Assembly: GCA_017506865.1 (NCBI GenBank)
Contig: JAFCMP010000490.1
Coordinates: 248,001 to 312,000, forward strand
Length of the DNA stretch: 64,000 bases
Direction of reading: 5' to 3'
Source: Tribonema minus
Lineage: Eukaryota > Sar > Xanthophyceae > Tribonematales > Tribonemataceae
Under the pieces are notes generated by a model. It saw only the letters and a program-made list of their open reading frames with translations. It had not been told where the DNA came from and did no database searches. The translations under genes and the position numbers were made by a program. The number at the start of each line of letters is the position of its first letter. Within the stretch, counting starts at the first letter, position 1. Below are positions 1-10,419 of this stretch, piece after piece.

Positions 1-3000
1 TGTGTGGGGGGGATGCTTGCGAGATTGGGCAGCCTGCCGTTGACGCGGTGGAGGATGACTGCTGGGTGCTCGTTGGGGTGGATAGCGACGCTTGCCGCTG
101 ACGGTGGTGATGGCCATGCCCCCCCAACGCCTCGTTGAAGAACGGTGCTTCAAGTGCAGCACAACGTCATCCCCCTTCCGCATGAAGCGGAATGCCTGCA
201 TTATGCGACAAGTGGCACAGTACCAGAACACTATCTGTTCAGCGATATAATGCTACTGCATACCTTGTTAACAAGAGTACACTGTGGCACATCCACACTT
301 GAAGTTGGGACTTGGTTATGCAGACCTACAGGATTCACCACAGCACACTGCAAAGTTTTTGTATGCACCGTGCAAGAGACATACAATACATGGAGCCAGT
401 AGCAACAGCTATATAAGGTAAGCCCCCCATGTGTCACCCTCCTCTCCTCTCTATAATGGTAACTTCAAATACAGATCAGGAAGTGATGTGTGTGTGGAAG
501 CTTTCAGTGAGCTATGGCGTGTAACACATATCGTTCAAGAGTGTTAGAGCTACGGTATGAAGTATCATAGTATTGTCAACTGTGCAACCCGACAATGACT
601 GCGCACCTGTACCATGCCATGCGCATGTTCATTGTGCATTGCTGATGGTGTTGAAGCAGTCTAGTGTGTTGAAGTGAGCACCCGCACACTCCTGGGCACA
701 GGCCGTGCAGGCGCATCGTGATAGACTTGTGTTCATTGCACTCTCATGAGGGTGGTATCTGGCTCATCTAACGCATGTGCATGCACTGTTGGCATCAGCT
801 TGTGACTTGAAGTTGCAGCAAAAATGCACTGATATGTTGTGGCCTCGTACCTGCGGGTATGTGATGAGCGTCACCGGCTTGATGAATGGCTTCAGCAGGT
901 CTTTGATGTTGGCAATGTTGTCCAGCTTCATGTGGAATACATCCAGCGTTGAAAGTGCCGCAGCAAACGCCTCCCCCAGGTGCTCCCGGCTGATGGCGTT
1001 GGCTCCTTGAAGGAACCCTTTGACACTGCAGAGTGCATTATGCACAATGGCAGATAAGGATCAATGCGGCTGCGCTATACAATGGTAACAACATCATGCG
1101 GCTTGATACTAAGCAGGCTATAGTACTCTGGAGCGCATGGTTGAGTTTCAAGCAACTTCAAGGCGTGTGTTTGTTTGCTCCAGCACAGATGTGACTCATC
1201 GGATGATAACTTGTACTAGATGCTCTATAGATAGCTGCACCACCGAGCACATGCTGAAAACAAGCACCATACCAGTGCCACATTTATACCAGCAATGTCA
1301 GTCAAATGGCTATACCTGTTACAGTTTCAAGTTTGCCACGGTCCACGATGCCGCCGGCACAGGTCAGATGTGCATACAATTTGGACTGGTTCTATGTGGT
1401 AGTTATTGGTGTGATTCTTGTTGCAAGCAGAAGCGAAGTGAGCGTCCTGTCTATGATGCCATGCCCATGCCAAATGCTCAGATCAGCACCCCTCAGCAAC
1501 CCTGAGGCTAACCGTACCGTAACTACAACTACGAACATTGCTGCGCCATCATGGAAGAACATGTCTTTGAGTGCGGTACAACACCACCACTTACGTTCCA
1601 AAGGTGCTATCGATGTCACAGTGCGTGTGCCCGACCAGCAGGAAGTGCAGCTCCACTGTCTGGAACAGCCCCGCCAACACCAGCAACGCGCAGTACGCCA
1701 TCACCGTATGGTTTTTGTTGTCCTTGTTGGTGTTGTCCAGCTGCAGGCGTAGCTGTTTTGGAAATGGGCGGCCCGGGTTCTTCTCGCGGTACTGCTGCAA
1801 CATCTCGTTGAGCGCTGTGCTGGTGAGGTTGCCACCTGCATAAGCAACCGATCAAGTGCATATGATAAGTTGAGGTTGACATAAATGTGGATGGATGGAT
1901 AAGCTGGCACGCACCAAACCCCTACGTACTCGTATGTAGCCCTGCAGGACCCTCATGTACCGGTGAACATTGCTAACTTGAAGTAATGACCTATCATGGG
2001 AGCATAAGAACCGTGTGACAGGAGTGTGCAACTCCGAGGATATGATATATTCTGCATCACAGTGTGTGGTACTTCATCAAAGTCAAACGCTGCAACAGTA
2101 TGATGATATAATGTATGCTACTTCAAGAATACTATACTACCACTAGTAGGCAGTCCTGCCAGTGCATTGTGTCAGGTGCAACATGTCAACTGCTGCTAGC
2201 ATAGATATGTGCTGAAGATGCCGTAGTTAAAGTACCATAGTGACTGTGCAAATGATGCCTCATTCAAAGTATTCTGCTGAGGCTCCGACGTACTATGAAC
2301 TGAACTAGCATCTTCCAGAGGAGTGTAGGTCAAAGGCTTCAGTGCCAATAAGATGTTTACCAAAGTGAGAGGACCGCATTCTACTGGGTATGGGCAATGA
2401 CAAAATACAACTCATGCGCACTCTACACGTGTATACTGCAGCACACTGTAAAATACTGGGCAATGCCATGAGCAAGCGACTCATGCGCAATCAGCGTGTG
2501 TGTACTGCAGCACACTGTAAGGCACTACACAAGCACTACACGAGCAAGTGATTGCTGCATGTACCTGGGAGCCGACACCGCTTCTGCCATTGCTGACACA
2601 GTGACTGCTATTGAAGCTCCTGCATAGTATTACTGGACACACCAGGCAATGTTGCACGCTGGTGACCACCATTGTAAAATGGCTCACCTCCAGGCAAGTG
2701 CTTCAGTACCGTGAACACGCTATACTTCACCCCGTGCATCTTCGCTCCGAGCAAGGTGAGGCGCACAGCATGTCCAGTCTCCACGGCCTTGTTCTTCTCA
2801 TGGAACTGAGGCAACCCGTTCTCCATCGCCGCAGCATCCATGCAGATGGTCAGGATGTCCGGCACAAACGTCACCGTGCTGGTGTACTCCCCTGCATCCT
2901 CAGCAGCAGCGAGCAGGCGGTCCAGCTGGTTGTGCTGCGCCTCGGCCAACTCAGCAGCCAGCATGTAGTGCCGGCGCTGCGCATCCGCATCCTGTTGCGT

Positions 3001-5035
3001 GACAAGGCGATTGGCAGCATCAACACATTCAGCATGGACGCCTATGAACAAATCAATGCAGCACAGACTCAAAAGTTAATGATGGCACGTGTTCCAGTAA
3101 CGACGAAGCTTTCGTGATGGCAAACGACAGCATCTCTCTCATCCTTGCTGACTTGAAGTGACAGTACGCGTAACGATGGTGGACCTGACCCAGTGCCATT
3201 CCTCTCCCTGTGTTCGACAGACAATGTATGCTTCAAACTGCGATCATCAAGTGCAGTCTGGCAATCTTGTAGTGCAGTAATGTCAAGCAAGTCTTACAAC
3301 TTCAACGCTGACAGCTTTGCAATGATGGTGCGCATTCAGCATGTGGGCAGAGGCCAATAGTATGTGGTGCTCTCTCAAAGCGACTGCCGCGGCGGCACCT
3401 CTCACCTTGATGTGATTGTAGTAGCAAGTTTTCGAGGCAGCCGATGTGGCAGGGTCACGAGTCTGGTCCAGCCTCTCCCTGTAGTCCACGCACATGCTGC
3501 ACGTTGTGAAGCGCATCGTCTTGCGCACTTTAAGCTGCGGCAGCCACTCGGCCCACACCTTGAGGAAGTAGGAATAGCTGCACGGCTCCCAGCGGCAGCC
3601 AATGCATTCTGCTGGTCCTTCAAGTAGAGCTGCCACACCAACTTCTGCAGCCCGGAAAAGCGTATGCAATGCAGAATGTTTCCGTGAGAAGAGCATTAGA
3701 AGTTCAAGTACGTGGGTTGAAGTTGAAGCTGTGGTGTGAGCCAACATAGCTGCAACCCATTCAGCAAGGCTGAGCAATAACAGATGCAGTTCTATGTGTT
3801 AAGTTATGGCAAGTACTCGGCTGCACACTCAGCGCTTCAACTTGAAGTAGATACATGCAGTATCACGTTTGAAGTACAAGATCGTGAGGCACTTGCACAA
3901 TGTCCCTGGGTCTCAGTGCAGGAGTTCAGCAAACAAGACGGCTTCACAATGCATGCGGAATACACCATATACGGCAGCTGCGCTTCAAAATGCTGCCACA
4001 CAGTAACACTGCTGCTGCAGCAGGATGTAATTTATTCCACCATGCATGCCAACTGTAAAATGCAAGCATCGTGCCTATGGATCGCTGTAGCATGTTGTAG
4101 ACAATAGTCTTCATCAATGCCGCACATTGCGGGCCCCGTGATTTGCAACGATCCACGATGGAACACGCACGTCCGCTACAAGCACTCTAAGCGAGCTAAC
4201 CATCATCACATCGCTTTGACTGTGTGGTATAGCACTAGTTTGCTTCAAGTACTTGCTTTGTTAAACGTAACGTGGTTGCAAAATCCCGACCGATAGCTTA
4301 CCTTGCGCTTGAGTGGCGAGTGAACCTGGTCAGAGTCCGGCTGACTTTCGCACGTCACCCAGTAGATTCTCAGCCACGCATGCACGCTGATGGCAACCTT
4401 CGCCTTTGGCGCATGGAATTGCCTGCAAGGAAGCATTGCGGTCATAGTGATCTTTGGGTCAGGTACTACTTTGTAGAAGGTGCGCCGTAATTAGATGATG
4501 GTGCAGCAGACTAAAGCTGAGAGTGTGTGCTGCATTCAGTACAATTGCTGTTCTCAACACTGACAAGTGCACAATTACTTGCTGGTCTCAAGTAGACTTA
4601 ATGTAGGTGCAGAGCAAGCGAACCACTGGATGGCACAGCACAAGTTGAAGCGACTGCCTAGAGCACAATCAGATTCCAAATGCTGCTGAGGCTGCAGTGA
4701 CACGAGTCATGAAGGGCAGCATGAAAGCTCACCCCAAAGTATCCGTGACACCTGAGCCCTCGTCTTATCTGCAGTTGTCCAGCAGGCGGTTGCTCCCTCC
4801 AACTGCTTGTTTGAGGTAGCCCCGGCACACCCGCTTGTAGGCGATGGTAGCGAAGCCTTTGGTGTCAGCGTTGGCCTTCCGCACAACGCCCATGAAGTAG
4901 ACCTTATGATCAGCACGATTGACACAGGCCCTGGCAGCCCTGGCCCTCTCCGCCGCGAGTTCGTGGTCGCTGATGGTCTGCCAGCAGCGATTCTCCGTGC
5001 AGCAACGCGTGATCTTGTGCTGAGGGATGTGTGTG
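1..5035 (-). pseudogene. DUF7869-type gene, 3' part (exons after the virus insertion)
   Basis: This multi-exon gene reads right to left and runs off the window start. Exons I can place by GT-AG borders and phase are 4302-4422, 3406-3644, 2688-3041, 1595-1835 and 851-1025. An exon from 5035 to about 4740 abuts the virus, and a weak exon lies at about 1-140. The exon at 1595-1835 encodes QLDNTNKDNKN followed by FLLVGHTHCDIDSTFG, the hallmark of DUF7869 proteins, a family often linked to transposon-derived nucleases. Exon 4302-4422 (HAWLRIYW...QPDSDQVHSP) and exon 3406-3644 (SYFLKVWAEWLPQLKVRK, C-x2-C) fit the same family upstream of that motif. The first exon has a Cys-rich start (CCTENRCWQTI). 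A TAA near 4755 and a one-base frame change inside 3406-3644 suggest decay or sequencing error. Function is unknown; the family assignment is from motif recognition. Confidence 0.75.
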
Positions 5036-5064
5036 TGCTGTATAATATTTGATATTATACAGCA
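5036..5064. repeat. Terminal palindrome, left end (hairpin-telomere candidate)
   Basis: Thirteen-base arms TGCTGTATAATAT and ATATTATACAGCA flank a TTG centre, giving a perfect hairpin exactly at the element boundary. The same palindrome, inverted, is the last 29 bases at the other end. Sites for telomere resolvases are palindromes of this general size, and the element encodes a resolvase-like protein; a functional link is inferred. Confidence 0.8.
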
Positions 5065-5316
5065 CTGGGGTATGTATGTGTATATACGGGGGGTCGGTAC
5101 TGTATATATCCAATACCCCCCCCACCCCCTCGTACTGTATATATCCAATACCCCCCCACCCCCTCGTACTGTATATATACAATACCACCCCCAACCCCTC
5201 ATACTGTATGTATACAATACCACCCCCACCCCCTCGTACTGTATATATCCAATACCCCCGCCCCCAATATATATGTATCCAATACTCCCCGCCCCATCGG
5301 CTACTGTATATTGATG

Positions 5317-5342
5317 CTAGGGTTAGGGTTAGGGTTAGGGTT
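5317..5342 (+). repeat. Telomere-like (TTAGGG) tract in left TIR
   Basis: Four consecutive CTAGGG/TTAGGG units lie inside the left TIR; a degenerate mirror copy is at 24643-24669. Confidence 0.9.
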
Positions 5343-5630
5343 CACATGACACGGGCGATCGCTAGTTCTCGGCGCCGCACGCCGGCGGGGCCCTCAGACA
5401 TGACGCTCGGCGACGGCCGCCGCTGTGATGACGCGGCAGCTGTATGTTGTATGTATGTTGTATGTTGTATGTTCAGAAGTTCGACGCGGGCGAGTTCTCG
5501 GCGCCGCACGCCAGCGGGGCCCTCAGACATGACGCTCGGCGACGGCCGCCGCTGTGATGACGCGGCAGCTGTATGTTGTATGTATGTTGTATGTTGTATG
5601 TTCACTTTAAATGTTGCGAGTAGACAAACA

Positions 5631-6026
5631 ATGGACTACACGCTCACGGTGCGCTCACGCGATGCAGTCAACGCGTTCGACGCGCCTTGCCAATTTGAAG
5701 TGCAGGTGCCGGACATGCCGATCGGGCCGTACCGCGCATCCGTCTCGTTCATCGCCCCCTCGCTGACGGCGACGGTCGCGTACGCTCTGCAATTCAGCGC
5801 GCCGGAGATCGCGCGGTGTCTCGACACGTCGACCGCGGGCAGCGACGGCTGGGTGACGGTCGCACTCGCCAGCACATCGGACAGCACGCAGGGCACGTTC
5901 TACTGTGACAGAGTGCCGCGCCGTCTCAAAGTGCGCGTCCTGATTCCCTCGTCCCTTGCGCTCGCGGTTACTCTCGGGCATCATTTCATTACGATCGATT
6001 TCAAGAACGTTCAAGATTGTGAGTAA
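5631..6026 (+). CDS. Small PLV protein, possible minor virion protein
   Basis: A 131-residue protein starting MDYTLTVRSRDAVNAF. The frame stays open upstream through the TIR repeat, but that part is repeat sequence and the first sensible ATG is at 5631, just inside the TIR. The predicted protein is rich in alternating hydrophobic residues typical of beta strands (YRASVSFIA, FHYC-like turns, LKVRVLIPS, HFITIDFKN) and has no signal peptide or membrane segment. It converges with the major capsid gene, ending 30 bases from that gene's stop. The beta-rich composition and position beside the capsid genes suggest a virion component, but I recognise no family. Confidence 0.7.
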   Translation: MDYTLTVRSRDAVNAFDAPCQFEVQVPDMPIGPYRASVSFIAPSLTATVAYALQFSAPEIARCLDTSTAGSDGWVTVALASTSDSTQGTFYCDRVPRRLKVRVLIPSSLALAVTLGHHFITIDFKNVQDCE

Positions 6027-6056
6027 TAAGAAGAACCATTCTCATTCACATTTCAC

Positions 6057-7358
6057 CTAACCTAAACTGCTACCATGATCGACCCGGTCGAGCCACCCGG
6101 TCGAGCCATCGATGTGGTACTGGGCATCCGCCTCGCAGAAGCTATCGATGTTGACACCGTGAGGAGCGGCTGAAAAAACGATCTCACATACCAGCGCGTT
6201 GGCGCTCGTACTGTGACCACTGACGAGCTTCTGTTGCGAGAAAACATCCAATTCTGAAGCGATCATGAACGATCCTTCAACTCTCGTCGGTGTTGGGGCC
6301 ACGCTCGTGTCAAGTGTCCATGAATCAGATGCGAGGAGTCCACATGTGGACTCCGATGCAGGATTGCTGAAAACTCGCGTCGCTTCTAAGTAGGCCGGAA
6401 TCGCCTGCGCGCCACATTGGATCGGGACGGTCGTCACCCAGCTACCCCCAACTCTGACAGCAAACTGACGCAAATTGTTCCTCAACCTCTGGGTGACTGA
6501 ACTCGCAGAGATGTTGTATTCCGTCGCGGCCTCCCTTTGGATGATGATGAGTGATTTCATACTGCTCACCCTACTCAGTACCATGAGAGAGTTGCTCAGA
6601 GCCCCTGCTTGATGTATCGTCCTATACGTTTTCCATTGTGACGAGGACCAGTCATACCTATTGCCGGTCAAACCTCGATTCTGATCCGCCGCTGAATCGA
6701 CGAGCGTTATGTAGCTACAGTCCAGTGTGACGTTACTAAGTGAAACCGTCGCAGAAGTTGCAGGGACTGTGCCCCCGCTCGCGATCGCAGTTGCCGCGCT
6801 GGCGACCTCTATGTCAAGCCTTAAGGCGGACGAAAGCGCATGAATGGGCAACATTCTATCCGTGTTGGAAAGTAAGCCGATTATCGACAACAAAGGAACA
6901 CTATACTGTACGGAGGTCACTGCAGCCGCGTTTTGCACTGGTGATCGCAGTCTGGTTGGGTCACTGCCTAGGAGAATGCTGTCCCGCGTTCTCACCATGT
7001 CCTGCGAGCTGCAAAGGTCCCGCAGCGCGGCATGTAGGGCGTTGTAATTCGTAATTTGCTCAAGTTGCGAACTTCCCGCGCTACTCCACAGGGTGAGTGT
7101 CTGAATCCAGTTATATCCGTGAGCACCCCATGTAGGCGCCGTACCCCCATTTAAGCCTACATTAACTTGAAATGTAAGCATTGTATTCGCACAATCCAAC
7201 CAACAGTTCCTCGCACCACAATTCGCGATGTCGATCGAAAAAATTGATCCCGGGGCAAACGAGGTACCAGACACACAAGGTGAGCTAAATCTGGAACTCA
7301 GGGCAGAGCAGCTCACTGGCCGGAGCTGTGGGTAGCTCAAGGATGCCGGAACGCTCAT
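6057..7358 (-). CDS. MCP: Major capsid protein (PLV double jelly-roll)
   Basis: A 433-residue protein that would build the hexameric capsomers of the icosahedral shell. Features matching PLV/Polinton major capsids are the early FAPGSIFSIDIAN and NCWLDCANTMLTFQV segment, followed by YNWIQTLTLWSSAG, LEQITNYNALHAALRDL and a second beta-rich half (SVPLLSIIGLLSN, LPIHALSSALRLDIEV). Length is within the family range of roughly 400-600. It is intact with one ATG start. Its gene is the first of a minus-strand block of virion genes (pVI-like, minor capsid), although a hairpin insert now lies directly upstream and may have displaced its promoter. Confidence 0.88.
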   Translation of the reverse strand: MSVPASLSYPQLRPVSCSALSSRFSSPCVSGTSFAPGSIFSIDIANCGARNCWLDCANTMLTFQVNVGLNGGTAPTWGAHGYNWIQTLTLWSSAGSSQLEQITNYNALHAALRDLCSSQDMVRTRDSILLGSDPTRLRSPVQNAAAVTSVQYSVPLLSIIGLLSNTDRMLPIHALSSALRLDIEVASAATAIASGGTVPATSATVSLSNVTLDCSYITLVDSAADQNRGLTGNRYDWSSSQWKTYRTIHQAGALSNSLMVLSRVSSMKSLIIIQREAATEYNISASSVTQRLRNNLRQFAVRVGGSWVTTVPIQCGAQAIPAYLEATRVFSNPASESTCGLLASDSWTLDTSVAPTPTRVEGSFMIASELDVFSQQKLVSGHSTSANALVCEIVFSAAPHGVNIDSFCEADAQYHIDGSTGWLDRVDHGSSLG

Positions 7359-7419
7359 CTGCTTTCTGATCTACACATCCTAAACATTTTAATGTCTGAT
7401 ATTCAAGTTTTTATACTGA

Positions 7420-7852
7420 AGGATCCGCTCCGCTCATCCGCGACCCTGAAACTCAAAAAGCAACCGAGCACTTATGCTATAGTAAAGTCTCCAGGGCAGA
7501 ACAGGTGTTGAAGTTGGGTAATGGCATGCTGTAGCCCTATGTCAGGGGCATCTGCTGACTACTCACTTGTTGAAGTTGATGTTGTTCCTGATGTGATAGT
7601 GTACTTCAACGGTGATATTCAGACTTCAACTTCATGCCAACTTCAACTGTCATATCACTGCTCAGCGTGCAATAGCACGGCTCCACCCGTCTCAACTTCA
7701 ACAACCAACAGCTCTTCTGGTGCGTCTAAGTGAGGCCAAGAATCTACCATTATCAAACTTCAACAGTTTGAGTGTCTTGACTGACTTCACTATAGCATAA
7801 GTGCTCGGTTGCTTTTTGGGTTTCAGGGTCGCGGATGAGCGGAGCGGATCCT
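7420..7852. mobile_element. MITE-like hairpin insert between capsid genes
   Basis: Two arms of about 70 bp (7420-7489 and 7783-7852) are near-perfect inverted repeats beginning GGATCCGCTCCGCTCATC. They enclose about 290 bp dotted with ACTTCAAC/GTTGAAGT motifs that resemble host introns and repeats rather than virus genes. ACTG occurs next to both outer edges, a possible short target duplication. No protein is encoded. It separates the major capsid gene from the pVI-like gene and abuts the latter's stop codon. Confidence 0.7.
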
Positions 7853-8204
7853 ACTGCTGCTGTAAATTCGCAAGATCTTGAACGCTCTGGCCTGCCGTGT
7901 GCGGCTGCTTGAAGCCATGCAAGATGCTCGGAACCGCGCGCGTCGCGCTGTTCGCAAAGCCTGCTGCCGCACTGATGCCGTTCATCGCGAGCCCCGCCTC
8001 GGGGCCCAGAGCCGCGGACGCCAAACCCTGGGCGAGTGGATTACTGGCGACGTCACGGACGATTCCCGAGCCTATGCGCAATATAGGCAATGCGTTTTTG
8101 CCAATCCACTTCGACGCCGCTGAGATCCCCCGCGGGAGTGTCTTGCCCAAAAACCTTTGCGCAGGCCTGAAGATTTTCTTAGCGAGCCATCCGCCGAAGC
8201 CCAT
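7851..8204 (-). CDS. pVI-like small amphipathic protein
   Basis: A 117-residue protein beginning MGFGGWLAKKIFRPAQRFLG, Gly/Ala/Lys-rich with an amphipathic amino end and a hydrophobic middle (LAQGLASAALGPEAGLAMNG). Small proteins of this kind sit near the capsid genes of PLVs and adenoviruses and are thought to act as internal cement or membrane-active virion proteins; that role is inferred from composition and position. The stop codon lies at the border of the hairpin insert, so the original carboxyl end may have been longer. It lies just downstream of the minor capsid gene on the same strand. Confidence 0.65.
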   Translation of the reverse strand: MGFGGWLAKKIFRPAQRFLGKTLPRGISAASKWIGKNALPILRIGSGIVRDVASNPLAQGLASAALGPEAGLAMNGISAAAGFANSATRAVPSILHGFKQPHTAGQSVQDLANLQQQ

Positions 8205-8238
8205 GTGTAATAGTTTGCTAGAATGCTACATTTTATTC

Positions 8239-8995
8239 TCACATGGGGGCCGTCAGGCTGCCGGGGTGCACTATGCGAAGGTCGCGCACGCCCGTTGCGA
8301 GCTGCGAGAACTTGATCATGGCATTAAATGGCAGGCTAGCCAGTAAACCACGCCCAGCGTCGTCAAAAAGGCTAACGCGGAATTCAGCGACGCTTCGAGC
8401 GTCGATGAGCCCTCCTTGCACGGCTTGTGTGTCGATGTAGTGCAGCACGCCCAAGGGTCCGACGTTGACTTGCACGGAGGCGAGCAGCCCCCTCCGGCGA
8501 TTGGCCGAGGCGTCGAGTGAACTGTTCTGCAAACTGGTGAAGACATTGATGCAGTGTGTTGAACTGAGATCAACATTATAAGCGCTGCTGATCTGCAAGC
8601 CGCTGCTGCCCTCATCAATCTGCAGCACCGCGCACATGCTTTCCGTGATCACCATGGTGGCGGCGCTCGCGAATGTGATCCTTGAAGTGATCGAGTTTGA
8701 AGCTCACGCTGCGCGTCGGGAACGCGGCAGCCAGCGCCGCGGTCAAGCTGGTAGCACTGTAGTTGCCGGACGGCAGCGTCACGCTGACACCAGAGATGGT
8801 CAGAGTGTCGCAGTACAGGTTGATACACATCTGCGTATTTGCAATGGACAGCGAATGCAAGCTGATGCGCAGGCTGTAGCCATCCATAGCGTGTATCGCG
8901 TGGGGCAGCACAACCTGCACGTCGTTGTGATATGCGCTGGCGCGCACGCACTGCGAAGAGTCGATATAGATGTTGTCAGGCTGCGGTTGTTGCAT
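8239..8995 (-). pseudogene. mCP: Penton-like minor capsid protein, frameshifted
   Basis: Two overlapping frames (8615-8995 and 8239-8655) together form one protein of about 250 residues. The first half has YSLRISLHSLSIA and LPSGNYSATSLTAALAAAFP, and the second has RITFASAATMVI, SAYNVDLSSTHCINVFT and FRVSLFDDAGRGLL. The order P-x-GNY-x-A-x-SL, then ITFxS, then S-x-YxVDL, then FxVSLxDD is that of the single-jelly-roll penton of Polintons and PLVs, which would occupy the five-fold vertices. The frame changes by one base near 8690-8700. Without that change the family pattern continues in register. It could be a true mutation, a sequencing indel or, less likely, programmed frameshifting. Confidence 0.8.
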
Positions 8996-9155
8996 CGCGC
9001 TTCTGCTGTGCCTTAAGCAATATCTTTTCAGCCTCGCGTAGCTGTTTGGCCTTCGTCTTGCGAATGTTGTCCCTCACCAGTCTCAATTTAGCAGGCGGGA
9101 TGTCAGAGCAGCCGCCGAGAAACTTGTCAAGGTCCACTTCCACGATGCTGTCCAT
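8976..9155 (-). CDS. Small charged PLV protein
   Basis: A 59-residue protein starting MDSIVEVDLDKFLGG, with a Lys/Arg/Glu-rich helical second half (LRDNIRKTKAKQLREAEKIL-like). An in-frame ATG at 9173 is an alternative start. It overlaps the start of the minor capsid gene by about 20 bases on the same strand and is divergent from the gene at 9194. I recognise no family. Confidence 0.55.
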   Translation of the reverse strand: MDSIVEVDLDKFLGGCSDIPPAKLRLVRDNIRKTKAKQLREAEKILLKAQQKRDATTAA

Positions 9156-9193
9156 TATTTTGTTACAGTACATTGTAGATAAAAAAGCACGCG

Positions 9194-9598
9194 ATGACAC
9201 GCTCGGACGCCCAGAAAGCTGCCTTCGACAAATGCTTGGCCAGCCGCAAAGCATCGCTAGAGGCCAAGGCGAAGGCCGTAGAAGACGCTAGACAGGCGGA
9301 GACCGCGCCGCCGGCACCCATCGCCGAGGCTGCGCCGCCGCCGCCGGTGCAGCTCGCGCCGCCGCCGCCGCCGGTGCAGCTCGCGCCGCCGCCGCCGCCG
9401 CCGCCGCCTTCTTCTGATAGCGGCTCCGACATTTCATTTATCGACGCGGAGGACGTCCTCGAAAAAATTCATGCCCAAACTGGTGAGATGCAAGACCTGC
9501 GCGATGAGCTCGCGGCACTCCATGCCGGCCAGGGCGTGATCTGCGACGACCTGCAGAAGGCGCACGTCAGAGCCGCACACGCGATTAATTTCGTGTGA
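9194..9598 (+). CDS. Proline-rich PLV protein
   Basis: A 134-residue protein with three parts: a charged helical start (MTRSDAQKAAFDKCLASRKA), a low-complexity centre of APPPPPVQL repeats at about residues 38-75, and a helical carboxyl end (EDVLEKIHAQTGEMQDLRDEL) able to form a coiled coil. It begins a plus-strand block that continues with the packaging ATPase 17 bases downstream. Function is unknown; polyproline linkers joining helices are common in virion scaffold proteins. Confidence 0.7.
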   Translation: MTRSDAQKAAFDKCLASRKASLEAKAKAVEDARQAETAPPAPIAEAAPPPPVQLAPPPPPVQLAPPPPPPPPSSDSGSDISFIDAEDVLEKIHAQTGEMQDLRDELAALHAGQGVICDDLQKAHVRAAHAINFV

Positions 9599-9615
9599 GC
9601 TGAGTAAAGGACACG

Positions 9616-10419
9616 ATGCGCAAGTTGCCGGACTTGGAGAGCCGCTTTCCAAAAGTACAATCCGTGACGTTCAAATACATCAGTATGGTGCCATTTATTC
9701 TTACATTGAGTGCCAAGGTGAACGCCGGGAAGAGCTATCTGGCCGTGGCACTCATATCATTGATGCAGCGCGAGGGCTCCATAACACACACGTGGGTGCT
9801 CTCGCCGACCGCATCATCAAACCAGATCTACCGCAATATAGTCACAGATGAGCACATGGACAGAGTACATGACGACCTCTCTGCGCCGGCGGTGTGGAAC
9901 ACGCTGAAAGCAATACAGGGTGAGATGGAGGCGATAACAGCACAGTACGAGGCCGACCTCAGATACGCAACTGCTCACCATAAATTCACCTCTGGCGCCG
10001 CTGTGAACTTCGTGGATGAGCGCCTTCTGGATAGCCGCGGGTTCATGCCGTGCACGCCGCGCACGCCGTCGTATTGCATTCTCGTCGATGACGCGCAGGC
10101 CAGCCCGCTGCTGTCGCGCGCCAAGGCCAATCCGTTCCTCAATGCAGTCCTGCGTCACAGACGTATGGCACGGTTCGGCGTCAGCTTCGTGTTGGTGAGT
10201 CAAACGGTAAAAGGCTTGGCAAAATCGATACGCACAAATACCAGTCATTGGGCATTTTTCAAAACGCTGAACAAGCGGGAGATCGAGGAGTGCTATGATG
10301 AAGTGAGCGGCTTCTGCGAGCAGGAGCATTTTGAGAAATTGCTGCGACTGTACACGCTAGAGCCGTACGGTTACCTCTGGGCCGATATTCCCAGACAACA
10401 GTTGAAAAATAGCTTTTAA
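9616..10419 (+). CDS. Genome-packaging ATPase (FtsK/HerA, A32-like)
   Basis: A 267-residue motor that would pump virus DNA into the capsid. A Walker A-type loop AKVNAGKSY is encoded at about 9712-9738, a Walker B strand CILVDDAQ at about 10075-10100, and a sensor-like segment FGVSFVLVSQTVKGL follows. This order (P-loop, long helical insert, hydrophobic strand ending DD, then S-Q-T) and the length match A32-like ATPases of PLVs, Polintons and giant viruses. The first Gly of the classical P-loop is replaced by Ala. The stop codon is followed at once by the ATG of the next gene, indicating a tightly packed block. Confidence 0.88.
   Translation: MRKLPDLESRFPKVQSVTFKYISMVPFILTLSAKVNAGKSYLAVALISLMQREGSITHTWVLSPTASSNQIYRNIVTDEHMDRVHDDLSAPAVWNTLKAIQGEMEAITAQYEADLRYATAHHKFTSGAAVNFVDERLLDSRGFMPCTPRTPSYCILVDDAQASPLLSRAKANPFLNAVLRHRRMARFGVSFVLVSQTVKGLAKSIRTNTSHWAFFKTLNKREIEECYDEVSGFCEQEHFEKLLRLYTLEPYGYLWADIPRQQLKNSF

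Larger units (their letters stand above)
5036..5604. repeat. Left terminal inverted repeat (about 570 bp)
   Basis: The sequence is repeated in reverse at 23533-24950. From the outside in it holds a 29-base palindrome, a (TATATAC/CCAATACCCCC) minisatellite of about 33 bp at 5090-5290, a (TTAGGG) tract at 5317-5342, then two copies of the subterminal unit containing CGGCGACGGCCGCCGCTGTG and TATGTTGTATGTATGTTG. The right copy is longer only because it holds nine units instead of two. Confidence 0.95.

Noticed and set aside
5049..5630. Amino-terminal extension of the first virus gene through the left TIR
   Set aside because: It only translates minisatellite and subterminal repeat sequence; the same happens on the right side in other frames.
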